Assembly: GCF_900241005.1 (NCBI RefSeq)
Contig: NZ_OEST01000002.1
Coordinates: 310,001 to 374,000, forward strand
Source of the DNA: Bacteroides cutis
GTDB taxonomy: Bacteria; Bacteroidota; Bacteroidia; Bacteroidales; Bacteroidaceae
Direction: 5' to 3'
DNA length: 64,000 nucleotides
The translations under genes and the position numbers were made by a program. Below the pieces are notes generated by a model. It saw only the letters and a program-made list of their open reading frames with translations, ran no database searches and was not told where the DNA came from. This document shows, piece after piece, positions 43,038-50,994 of this stretch (position 1 is its first letter; the number at the start of each line of letters is the position of its first letter).

Positions 43038-44468
43038 CTATTGTTTCGATTTAAATGTCTGTTCGATGTTTTGTTCCCTATGAATAAGGTTTACCTGTAC
43101 CCCAAACTTCTGATTTAAGTGTTCAGCCAAATGTTGTGCCGAATATACAGAACGGTGTTGCCCACCGGTACAGCCAAAACAGATAGATAGGTTTGTGAAA
43201 CCACGTTCCATATAGCGTTTTACAGATGCATCTACCAAAGCATACACATGTTCAAGGAAAGTGGCGATTTCCCCATCATCTTCCAGAAAACGAACAACCG
43301 GTTCGTCCAATCCGGTAAAAGGCTTATATCGCTCGTACTTTCCGGGATTATTCACGGCACGACAATCGAATACAAATCCACCACCATTACCGGACGAGTC
43401 TTCAGGAATACCTTTCTTATAGGCAAAACTGATAACCTTCACCACTAAACGACGTTTTTGCAGGTCATCGGTAAATTGTTTTAATTCGGTAAGTTCGCGC
43501 AGTACTTTACAAAGATATGGATATTCGGGATAGGGCTCCTGCAACAACTGACGCAAATTTTCGATAGCAAACGGTACACTTTGAATAAAGTGAGGCTTTT
43601 TCTCGAAGTACCCCCGAAAACCATATGCCCCCAATACTTGCATAGTGCGGAATAAAATGAAATGACGGAGTTGCGCATAAAAATATACTTCGTCTACAGA
43701 CTGATATTTACGTAACGCTTCGATATACTCCTTCAGCAATTCTTTGCGTAGGCTCTCGGGGTAATTTGCTTTGGCTTGCCACAAAAATGAAGCTACGTCA
43801 TAGTAAACGGGACCTTTACGTCCTCCTTGAAAATCGATCAGCCAAGGTTCGCCATTTTTGATCATGACATTACGGCTTTGGAAGTCACGGTACATAAAAG
43901 TAGCCGAACTATTGCGAAGTAATACATCGGACATTTTTTGAAAATCATCTTCCAGACGGTCTTCCTGGAAGTCCATACCTGTGGCTTTCAGAAAACAATA
44001 TTTAAAGTAGTTCAAATCCCATAAAATTGAACGACTGTTAAACTCGGCCTGCGGATAACAATAAGAGAAATCCATTCCATCGGCTCCGGCAAATTGTATC
44101 GCAGGCAATAACCGGATAGTCTTACGCAACAACTGCTTTTCATCTTCACCAAATACACTGGTTTTACGCCCTTTCTCTATAGCATTGAAGAGTAATGTGT
44201 CACCCAAGTCTTCCTGTAAATAATAGATATCATCATTGGAACGGATATATACTTGTGGAACGGGCAGACCTTTTTGTCGAAAATGTTCCGCCATATAAAG
44301 AAATGCACGATTTTCTTCAACAGATTCGCCACTGACACCAATCAATATCAGGTTGCCGGTGAGACGGAAATAGCGACGGTTAGAACCGGAAGATGGAAGT
44401 TCATCAATAGTTTCCGGTTCATGCCCGGTATATGTAATGTAGAGTTTTTTTAGTTCGTCAATTATCAT
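43038..44468 (-). CDS. AmgK-like sugar kinase fused to RapZ C-terminal domain
   Basis: Residues ~1-330 are an aminoglycoside-phosphotransferase-fold kinase like AmgK, which phosphorylates MurNAc/GlcNAc at C1; the catalytic loop is YRDFQSRNVM (~198) and the metal-binding motif LIDFQGGRKG (~216). Residues ~338-470 match the RapZ C-terminal domain (VISFAYKKGIP, FDCRAVNNPGKYE, FGCTGGQHRSV ~438). In E. coli that domain of RapZ binds glucosamine-6-phosphate and RNA and controls GlmS synthesis. The combination suggests a kinase with amino-sugar sensing, but this is inference. It is followed by the MurU-like gene after five bases. Confidence 0.88.
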   Translation of the reverse strand: MIIDELKKLYITYTGHEPETIDELPSSGSNRRYFRLTGNLILIGVSGESVEENRAFLYMAEHFRQKGLPVPQVYIRSNDDIYYLQEDLGDTLLFNAIEKGRKTSVFGEDEKQLLRKTIRLLPAIQFAGADGMDFSYCYPQAEFNSRSILWDLNYFKYCFLKATGMDFQEDRLEDDFQKMSDVLLRNSSATFMYRDFQSRNVMIKNGEPWLIDFQGGRKGPVYYDVASFLWQAKANYPESLRKELLKEYIEALRKYQSVDEVYFYAQLRHFILFRTMQVLGAYGFRGYFEKKPHFIQSVPFAIENLRQLLQEPYPEYPYLCKVLRELTELKQFTDDLQKRRLVVKVISFAYKKGIPEDSSGNGGGFVFDCRAVNNPGKYERYKPFTGLDEPVVRFLEDDGEIATFLEHVYALVDASVKRYMERGFTNLSICFGCTGGQHRSVYSAQHLAEHLNQKFGVQVNLIHREQNIEQTFKSKQ

Positions 44469-44520
44469 AGTAATTATTTTATTTTGGCAGCTAAGATAAA
44501 ACTTTTGTCGGAGATATGTT

Positions 44521-44528
44521 TACCTTTG
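44521..44528 (+). promoter_or_regulatory. Candidate -7 box upstream of cobB
   Basis: TACCTTTG matches TAnnTTTG 114 bases before the cobB start. The nearest TTTG (44504-44507) is only 13 bases upstream, so the pair is not ideally spaced. The rest of the 44469-44642 gap shows no riboswitch. Confidence 0.4.
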
Positions 44529-44642
44529 CACATGAAATGTAAGTCTAACTTCAATCACATATCGTAGTTTGTCAATGTACCTATGTGTTAAAGATAAGAA
44601 AAACGTGTCATGACCTTAGGGAATAAATCGTAAATATATAAA

Positions 44643-45992
44643 ATGGCTACAACTCCTCAATTTCTGATTGCAGCTCCTACTTCCGGTAGTGGAAAGACTA
44701 CCATCAGCCGCGGACTGATGGCTTTATTTACAAAAAAAAGATTGAAAGTACAACCTTTTAAATGTGGTCCTGATTATATTGATACCAAATATCATACAGC
44801 TGTTTGTGGACGTTCTTCCATTAATTTGGATACATTTATGGCCTCACACGACCATGTACGCCAACTCTATGCCTATTATGCATTGGATGCAGACGTTTGT
44901 ATGGTGGAAGGTATGATGGGAATGTACGACGGATATGATCGGGATAAAGGTTCTTCAGCAGAAATTGCAATGTTGTTGCACTTACCCGTCGTATTGGTGG
45001 TGAATGCCCAATCAGTTGCTTATTCCATAGCACCACTTCTGTCCGGTTTCATTCATTTCCGTCCGAACATACATATCGCAGGAGTTATCTTCAACTGTGT
45101 AGGTTCTCCGCGGCATTATGAAATGCTCCGGGAAGTTTGTGAAGATTTGGAGATTACTTGTCTGGGCTATCTACCTAAAGAGAGTGTGTTAGAACAAGAC
45201 TCACGTTATTTAGGATTGGATTTCAGCAAACAGGAAACAACTGAAGCTACTGCCAGTCTGATTGACTTGATAGACCGATACATTGATTGGGAACTGTTAT
45301 TGCAAGTTACATCATTACCGCTTTCCACAGGAATATCCAGAAAAAGTGGTAAAGTTCCTTGGGTGCCATTATCTGAAAAAATCAATATCACGGTTGCCCG
45401 CAATGAAGAATCTTTTTCTTTTTTGTATGCGGAACATCTTGATATTCTGCATCACATGGGTACGGTTACGTATTATAATCCGGAAAAGAATCACCCTCTT
45501 CCGGCTGAAACCGATTTCCTTTATTTACCAGGCGGTTATCCCGAGAAACATGTGGAAAAGCTTTCTCAGGCAACCCAGACGCTTGTTTCCATATGTGATT
45601 ATATAGAAGCAGGAGGACGAGTGTTGGCAGAGTGTGGAGGTATGATGTATCTTTCACAAGGCATCTGTTTCGATACACTGCAGCAGGCAGGTAATGTCTA
45701 CTATCCGATGACGCGGGTATTTCCTTTTTCCATATCCAATCAAAAGCAACACCGGAAACTTAGTTTAGGTTATCGTCAGTTTGATTATAATGGATTAAAC
45801 TTACGTGGACACGAGTTCCATTATACGCAGTTTATCCGGGGAGAAGAACAATCGGTGCCCGATTCTATCGTACAGGTATACAATGCCCGAAAACAACCGG
45901 TTGATACCCCTGTTTTCCGTTATAAGAATGTGATAGCTAGTTATACCCATCTATATTGGGGAGAAATTAATCTGATGGAATTGTTTAAATGA
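44643..45992 (+). CDS. cobB: Cobyrinic acid a,c-diamide synthase
   Basis: This glutamine- and ATP-dependent enzyme (CbiA/CobB) amidates the a and c carboxylates of cobyrinic acid. The 449-residue protein has an N-terminal P-loop APTSGSGKTT (~9), the MVEGMMGMYDG block (~89) and a C-terminal glutamine amidotransferase domain with nucleophile in AECGGMMYLS (Cys331) and a histidine in GHEFHYTQF. It overlaps the AAA ATPase gene by four bases (ATGA). Nothing is missing. Confidence 0.95.
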   Translation: MATTPQFLIAAPTSGSGKTTISRGLMALFTKKRLKVQPFKCGPDYIDTKYHTAVCGRSSINLDTFMASHDHVRQLYAYYALDADVCMVEGMMGMYDGYDRDKGSSAEIAMLLHLPVVLVVNAQSVAYSIAPLLSGFIHFRPNIHIAGVIFNCVGSPRHYEMLREVCEDLEITCLGYLPKESVLEQDSRYLGLDFSKQETTEATASLIDLIDRYIDWELLLQVTSLPLSTGISRKSGKVPWVPLSEKINITVARNEESFSFLYAEHLDILHHMGTVTYYNPEKNHPLPAETDFLYLPGGYPEKHVEKLSQATQTLVSICDYIEAGGRVLAECGGMMYLSQGICFDTLQQAGNVYYPMTRVFPFSISNQKQHRKLSLGYRQFDYNGLNLRGHEFHYTQFIRGEEQSVPDSIVQVYNARKQPVDTPVFRYKNVIASYTHLYWGEINLMELFK

Positions 45993-47536
45993 AAATAAAA
46001 GAACGCATACAATTACTCCTTGAAGACATGAACCGGGGAGTTTACGAAAAAGAAACCGAAATAGGCCTATCTTTGTTGGCAGCTCTGGCCGGTGAAAGTA
46101 TACTGTTGCTGGGGCCTCCAGGTGTAGCAAAGTCTATGGTAGCACGAAGATTGAAGAGAGCCTTTGTCAATGCAAAGGCTTTTGAATACCTGATGTCACG
46201 TTTCTCCACCCCCGATGAGATCTTCGGTCCGGTAAGTATCAGCCGTCTGAAATCCTCAGATAAATATGAACGTTCCATTGACGGATACCTGCCCACGGCA
46301 GATGTCGTTTTCCTGGATGAAATATGGAAAGCTGGCCCTGCCATTCAAAATACTTTATTGACGGTAATTAACGAAAAGCTCTTTCGTAACGGAGATATGG
46401 AATTGAAACTTCCTTTAAAATTACTTGTTGCGGCAAGTAACGAATTACCTACTCAAGGTGAAGGCCTGGAGGCTTTATGGGATCGCTTTCTAATTCGGGT
46501 GGTTTCTACCTGCGTCAAGCAGGAAGAGTCATTCCGGCAAATGCTTCTGGACGACAGTGATGAAGAAGAGACTACCTCCCGATGGCAAATTTCCAATGAA
46601 GAATATAATGAATGGCAGAAGAAAATAAAACAGATTACGATATCCCCAGAGGTCTTATCTTGTATCACGACTATCCGCAAAAATCTGGAGAAAGTAGAGA
46701 TAGAAGGCTCAGAAGTACATCGCACTATTTACGTAAGTGACCGTCGCTGGAAAAATATTGTAAGGCTGCTGAAAACATCAGCTTTCATACATAACCGTGA
46801 AGAAGTAGACATGATAGACATGCTACCCATCTACCATTGCTTGTGGAATGAACCCGACGAATGTGAAGATGTTCGGAGAATACTGATTCGTGCCCTATTT
46901 GCTTTCTCCGTAAGAGAAATAACTTGTATTTCCCGTTCTCTGAAATCCGATTTAAAAGTCAGCCGTGTACGCGATGCGTTGGATAAAGCTCGTAAAGGCG
47001 GGGATCATCGAGACGATGATTTACAGATTACGGATTATTTTTATTACCAACTGGAAAATCATGGTACCGGAAACACCTATATATTTATTGTTGACTACAA
47101 AAATCTAAAAGAATACAATCCTAAGGATGCACCCGCCATTGGAGTAATGTATACAGATCCTCTGAACCCCAAGCGTACCCTTATCCGTACATTTTCTGAT
47201 CCTAAATTGATGGAAACAGAGGGTGCGGAACGTATAAATCTTTTCAGAGACGACCGGAATATCTATATCAACGGAGTACGTTTTTCAATGAGACGACTGA
47301 AAAGAGGAGAGGAACAACAACTGAACTTCGGAAATGTCTCTGTTACAGAACGTGACTATGAGTCTGAACTCGAAACAGCCCAATTAAAAACGGATAACCT
47401 TATCAAGGAACTCTCGGAAAATATCTTCATCTCCGAAGAAGATAAACAGGAAGTGGCGCGTTATGTAGCTACTGTTCGTAAAGAGATTGCTTGGGCGCGT
47501 GTAGATGTACGCAAACTGCGATATGGAGATGAATAG
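45989..47536 (+). CDS. MoxR-type AAA+ ATPase, RavA-like
   Basis: The 515-residue protein has a AAA+ domain with Walker A GPPGVAKSM (~39), Walker B VVFLDEIWKAG (~105), sensor-1 region LLVAASNELPTQGEGLEALWDRF (~147, quoted as family evidence) and a long C-terminal part with coiled-coil-like ending. RavA of E. coli (498 residues) pairs with the VWA protein ViaA, as here. The ATG overlaps the cobB stop, so it is translated with a cobalamin gene. A link to cobalamin, such as a chelatase-like motor, is only inferred from position. Confidence 0.85.
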   Translation: MKIKERIQLLLEDMNRGVYEKETEIGLSLLAALAGESILLLGPPGVAKSMVARRLKRAFVNAKAFEYLMSRFSTPDEIFGPVSISRLKSSDKYERSIDGYLPTADVVFLDEIWKAGPAIQNTLLTVINEKLFRNGDMELKLPLKLLVAASNELPTQGEGLEALWDRFLIRVVSTCVKQEESFRQMLLDDSDEEETTSRWQISNEEYNEWQKKIKQITISPEVLSCITTIRKNLEKVEIEGSEVHRTIYVSDRRWKNIVRLLKTSAFIHNREEVDMIDMLPIYHCLWNEPDECEDVRRILIRALFAFSVREITCISRSLKSDLKVSRVRDALDKARKGGDHRDDDLQITDYFYYQLENHGTGNTYIFIVDYKNLKEYNPKDAPAIGVMYTDPLNPKRTLIRTFSDPKLMETEGAERINLFRDDRNIYINGVRFSMRRLKRGEEQQLNFGNVSVTERDYESELETAQLKTDNLIKELSENIFISEEDKQEVARYVATVRKEIAWARVDVRKLRYGDE

Positions 47537-48974
47537 CAGCAGGTACGATTCGGCTTTCTACGTACAGGTGTTGGATAAATATATAGAAACGGGTGAATGT
47601 GCGGATACGGATGATGAACCGTTGTATGCTTATCTGTTATCCGTAATGAATGATCCGGTAGTGAAAGTGCAGGTATTGAGTGATGATATCTGTGCCCGCA
47701 TCTTTTATGATACGCTTATTCAATTTGTCTGGCAAAACTTGGAGAAAGAGAAATACAACCTGCAAAAGAGCCAGTCGGAACAAAATACCATGAAGCTTGT
47801 GTTAGAGTGGTCTGTGCAGAAGCGGAAAGAGGGTTGGCAGGCATTACTTCAACAAGTGTCCGATAAGTACCGGGAACAAGGCTTTGAACAACGTTTCTAT
47901 CGAGGGCAGTTTGGTGCAGAAGGGAAATATGCCGATGATGAAATTTGGGAAAAGATGGTGGATGACTGGCAAGATGTTTTCCAGCGCAAGATGCAGGAGC
48001 AGAAAGGAGTGGAGATTGACCGGTACAAAGACGCCATAGACCGTAGGTTACGTTCCAATCTTAATGATATTCCTGAATATCTCCAACAGAATAACATCGA
48101 AAAAGATGAATTCTTCCAAGCTTGGGGATTGATGAGCGGATTATGGAATAAGATTGATTTTGAGCGTATACGCAAAATTGTCCATATCCAGAAGGAATAT
48201 CCCGAAATAGTGAGGGTTGCCAACCGGATGGGACGTATAGCCGACGATGACGGAAAACAACATATGAATGTGGTGGAAGGAGATGTATACAGGCTCGACT
48301 ATTCTTCCAAGTGTGACATACAAGGTGTGACCGTAGGGAATGATTTGAATGCATTGTTACCTGTAGAATTGGCACATTGCGCCGACGATGATCTTGAAGA
48401 CCTGTTTGTCTATAAATATCTGACCCGTAAGCTCCAGACTTTCCGTTATAAATCGGAGATTATGCAACCTGCCAGGTGTTTGGTAACTAAACCGGTTCGC
48501 CAGAAAGGACCGATGGTTGTCTGTCTGGACACCTCCGGCAGCATGGCAGGGAAACCTGAAAAAATAGCTCATTCCCTGATGGTGAAATTAGTTGAGATTG
48601 CCGATCGGCAAAAACGAGATTGTTTTCTGATAGCATTCTCTGTCTCAGTCCATCCGATTGATATACGAAAGGAACGAGCACGCCTGCTTGAGTTTTTCTC
48701 AAAAACATCTTGCGGTGATACGGATGCTACCCGGATGCTGGAAACCACTTTCCGTCTGCTTGAGTCCCATCGCAAATACATGAATGCAGACATACTGTGG
48801 ATAAGCGACTTTAAAATTCCATTATCAACCCCTGAACTTATCCGGAAAATGCAAGAATACCGGAAAGCGGATACCCGTTTTTATGGAATGCAAATCGGTA
48901 TAGGAGAACATGAATGGGCATCCTTCTTCAATCATATTTATAGAGTGGAATATACATCAAACCGGCGTTATTAA
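47523..48974 (+). CDS. VWA-domain protein, ViaA-like
   Basis: The 483-residue protein has a C-terminal von Willebrand A domain with a full MIDAS motif (CLDTSGSMAG, DxSxS, ~340; later GDTDATR and WISDF). ViaA of E. coli has the same length and partners with RavA. The preceding AAA gene overlaps it by 14 bases. ATG 47523 or 47529 is likely; earlier in-frame starts lie deep within the AAA gene. The AAA-VWA pair also resembles the ATPase pair of Mg/Co chelatases in general layout. Confidence 0.84.
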   Translation: MEMNSSRYDSAFYVQVLDKYIETGECADTDDEPLYAYLLSVMNDPVVKVQVLSDDICARIFYDTLIQFVWQNLEKEKYNLQKSQSEQNTMKLVLEWSVQKRKEGWQALLQQVSDKYREQGFEQRFYRGQFGAEGKYADDEIWEKMVDDWQDVFQRKMQEQKGVEIDRYKDAIDRRLRSNLNDIPEYLQQNNIEKDEFFQAWGLMSGLWNKIDFERIRKIVHIQKEYPEIVRVANRMGRIADDDGKQHMNVVEGDVYRLDYSSKCDIQGVTVGNDLNALLPVELAHCADDDLEDLFVYKYLTRKLQTFRYKSEIMQPARCLVTKPVRQKGPMVVCLDTSGSMAGKPEKIAHSLMVKLVEIADRQKRDCFLIAFSVSVHPIDIRKERARLLEFFSKTSCGDTDATRMLETTFRLLESHRKYMNADILWISDFKIPLSTPELIRKMQEYRKADTRFYGMQIGIGEHEWASFFNHIYRVEYTSNRRY

Positions 48975-48975
48975 T

Positions 48976-48983
48976 TATCTTTG
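48976..48983 (+). promoter_or_regulatory. -7 box of the adenosyltransferase gene
   Basis: TATCTTTG matches TAnnTTTG exactly, two bases after the ViaA-like stop. It suggests separate transcription of the adenosyltransferase gene, with a leader of about 30 bases. Confidence 0.55.
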
Positions 48984-49016
48984 CAGAAGCAAATAGCATT
49001 AAATATAGGAGATAAG

Positions 49017-49586
49017 ATGAAAAGGGTTTATACAAAAACAGGAGATAAGGGAACCACCGGAATACATGGTGGTGCACGTGTGCCCAAAGACGATATCCGT
49101 ATTGAAGCAAACGGTTGTCTCGATGAGCTGAATGCGGTTATTGGTATTATACGCTCCATGTTACCCGTCGATGATGTATGGCAAGAATTATTACATACCA
49201 TACAGAAAGAACTGATGGTTGTAATGAGCCATGTGGCAACACCGGGTGATAAAATAAATCCGAATGTGCTTACCGTAGCCAAGCTAACCCTACGTTGTGA
49301 GAAAGAAATGGACGCAATGATGATTGAATTGCAAGACCATGGTTATTTCCTTTTACCCGGCGGTACTCCCGTTTCCGCCCAATTGCAATTTGCCCGTACT
49401 GTAGTCCGCCGTGCAGAACGTCGGTTGTGGACGCTTAATCGTCAAGACCCGGTCAATGAAGATATCCTATGTTTCATCAACCGCCTTTCCGATTTGTTCT
49501 TTGTCATGGCACGTATGGAAATGCAGCGACAGGATTGGCCGGAAGAAAAGTGGCAGGAATTTGCTTATAAACGTAAACTGAAATAA
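49017..49586 (+). CDS. Cob(I)alamin adenosyltransferase, PduO type
   Basis: The 189-residue enzyme transfers the adenosyl group of ATP to cob(I)alamin, giving the active coenzyme. Visible motifs are VYTKTGDKGTTG (~4), the arginine- and aspartate-containing VDD...QELL helix region, and FARTVVRRAERR (~133) with FINRLSDLFFVMAR (~156). ATG 49017 is chosen because an AGGAG lies seven bases upstream and the family begins there. It is convergent with pncB (3-base gap). Confidence 0.94.
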   Translation: MKRVYTKTGDKGTTGIHGGARVPKDDIRIEANGCLDELNAVIGIIRSMLPVDDVWQELLHTIQKELMVVMSHVATPGDKINPNVLTVAKLTLRCEKEMDAMMIELQDHGYFLLPGGTPVSAQLQFARTVVRRAERRLWTLNRQDPVNEDILCFINRLSDLFFVMARMEMQRQDWPEEKWQEFAYKRKLK

Positions 49587-49589
49587 TAT

Positions 49590-50753
49590 TTACTTCAGGT
49601 GTAAGTCATATAGGCATGCGCGTACTTCTTTCTCACTTCCTATGTATTTTCCTACATCATCAGAGAGTTTCACGCATTCACGCCATTCTTGGTTGATATT
49701 CATCTTACATTGGGTCAACTTCATCACGATATTGGAAGGCTTGAAGCCCGTATCATTCGTTAGGTTGGTACCGATACCAAAAGCACAGCGTATCCTTCCC
49801 CTGCAATGTATCTGTATATCAAGCGCCTTTTCAAAATCCAACGCATTACTGAATACAATGGTTTTGGTAGTAGAATCGATACCCAGCTCCCGATAACGGG
49901 TAATCAGTTTATCGGTAAAGTCAAATTCATCTCCCGAGTCACATCGTACGCCATCAAACAGTTTAGCCTGTTTACGGCTCAGGTTATTCAGGAAGATACC
50001 GGATGTATAAGTGTCGGATAGTGCAATTCCCAAATCACCGTCGTACACATTCACCCAGTTTTCCAATGCCATATAATTAGCGTGCTTATATCCGAACTGT
50101 GCTCCATGAAACATAAACCATTCATGCGGATGTGTACCCATCGGTTTCATATCATATTTCATTGCAAAATAGCAATTGGAGGTTCCTGTACAATATGTCG
50201 AAGTCTTCCTCAGATAACCGATAACTTTATCTTGTACATCGAAAGAAAAACGTCTCCGTGTACCAAACTCAGAGAAAGAAAGTTGATGTTTATTGGAGAG
50301 TATTACTTTCTCAGACAATTTACTGATGATTTCATCTGTATTCACTACGTTTCCAAGCGACTGGTTCTTGATTTCTGAAACGATAGCAAGTAACGGAACT
50401 TCATAAAGCGTTGCCTTATAGAGATAATCGGTGATTTCCATGTTCAGATGCCTGTTTTCATCCAGATTTATTTTGATTTTATCCGGTTGGAAACGGAAAG
50501 AAGACAACCATTCCCAATATACCTTGGGCAAAAAACGACAGTGACCGGTCATATATTCCAGTTCTTCATTAGTCAATGAAATCTTTGCAAGGTTATCCAC
50601 AGCTATATGGAGCCTTTGCAGAAATTCATTCGTATAAGCAGTCTCATCGCGATCTTTGAAACTGAAAGTTCCTATAGCATAAGGAAACAACTTTATATAG
50701 GCGTATGAAGTTGTAAATTTATAGAGGTCAGTATCCAGTATTGTACAAATCAT
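49590..50753 (-). CDS. pncB: Nicotinate phosphoribosyltransferase
   Basis: The 387-residue enzyme converts nicotinate and PRPP (with ATP) to nicotinate mononucleotide. Diagnostic blocks are TDLYKFTTSYAY (~8), GTRRRFSFDVQ (~165), the MGTHPHEWFMFHGAQ region (~210; catalytic histidine), FDGVRCDSGDEFDF (~267) and GIGTNLTND (~327). Nicotinate mononucleotide is both an NAD precursor and the CobT substrate in cobalamin tail synthesis, so its place among cobalamin genes may be meaningful or accidental. The product is complete. Confidence 0.94.
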   Translation of the reverse strand: MICTILDTDLYKFTTSYAYIKLFPYAIGTFSFKDRDETAYTNEFLQRLHIAVDNLAKISLTNEELEYMTGHCRFLPKVYWEWLSSFRFQPDKIKINLDENRHLNMEITDYLYKATLYEVPLLAIVSEIKNQSLGNVVNTDEIISKLSEKVILSNKHQLSFSEFGTRRRFSFDVQDKVIGYLRKTSTYCTGTSNCYFAMKYDMKPMGTHPHEWFMFHGAQFGYKHANYMALENWVNVYDGDLGIALSDTYTSGIFLNNLSRKQAKLFDGVRCDSGDEFDFTDKLITRYRELGIDSTTKTIVFSNALDFEKALDIQIHCRGRIRCAFGIGTNLTNDTGFKPSNIVMKLTQCKMNINQEWRECVKLSDDVGKYIGSEKEVRACLYDLHLK

Positions 50754-50966
50754 TGCTGTATGTTTTAATCATTATATTTGTAATCGGGCATGAAGATAGT
50801 GACTTTTTCTTAGCTTTTAATTATTAAATTGTTAACAACGGAATATTCCTATTAAACCATGTTATAATATAGACCATTACGCCCTAATATTTTGGAGATA
50901 TCCCGAAACTCCGTATATTTGTAATGTGTTTTTCATAGTATTAGATTTAAGGTTAACAAAAAGATT

Positions 50967-50994
50967 GGCTGTCTGGGATAGATAGCCTTTTTTT
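50967..50994. terminator. Hairpin terminator near the export operon end
   Basis: An 8-bp stem (50967-50974 with 50980-50987, one wobble) with a 5-base loop is followed by seven T on the plus strand; the minus strand has a shorter T-run after the stem (TCTTTTT). It abuts the stop codon of the permease gene. The remaining 50754-50966 stretch shows nothing recognisable. Confidence 0.7.

Noticed and set aside
45989..48974. Magnesium chelatase BchI/BchD or cobaltochelatase CobS/CobT
   Set aside because: The lengths and pairing match RavA and ViaA better, and no large chelatase subunit is in the window; only a functional analogy is kept as a finding.
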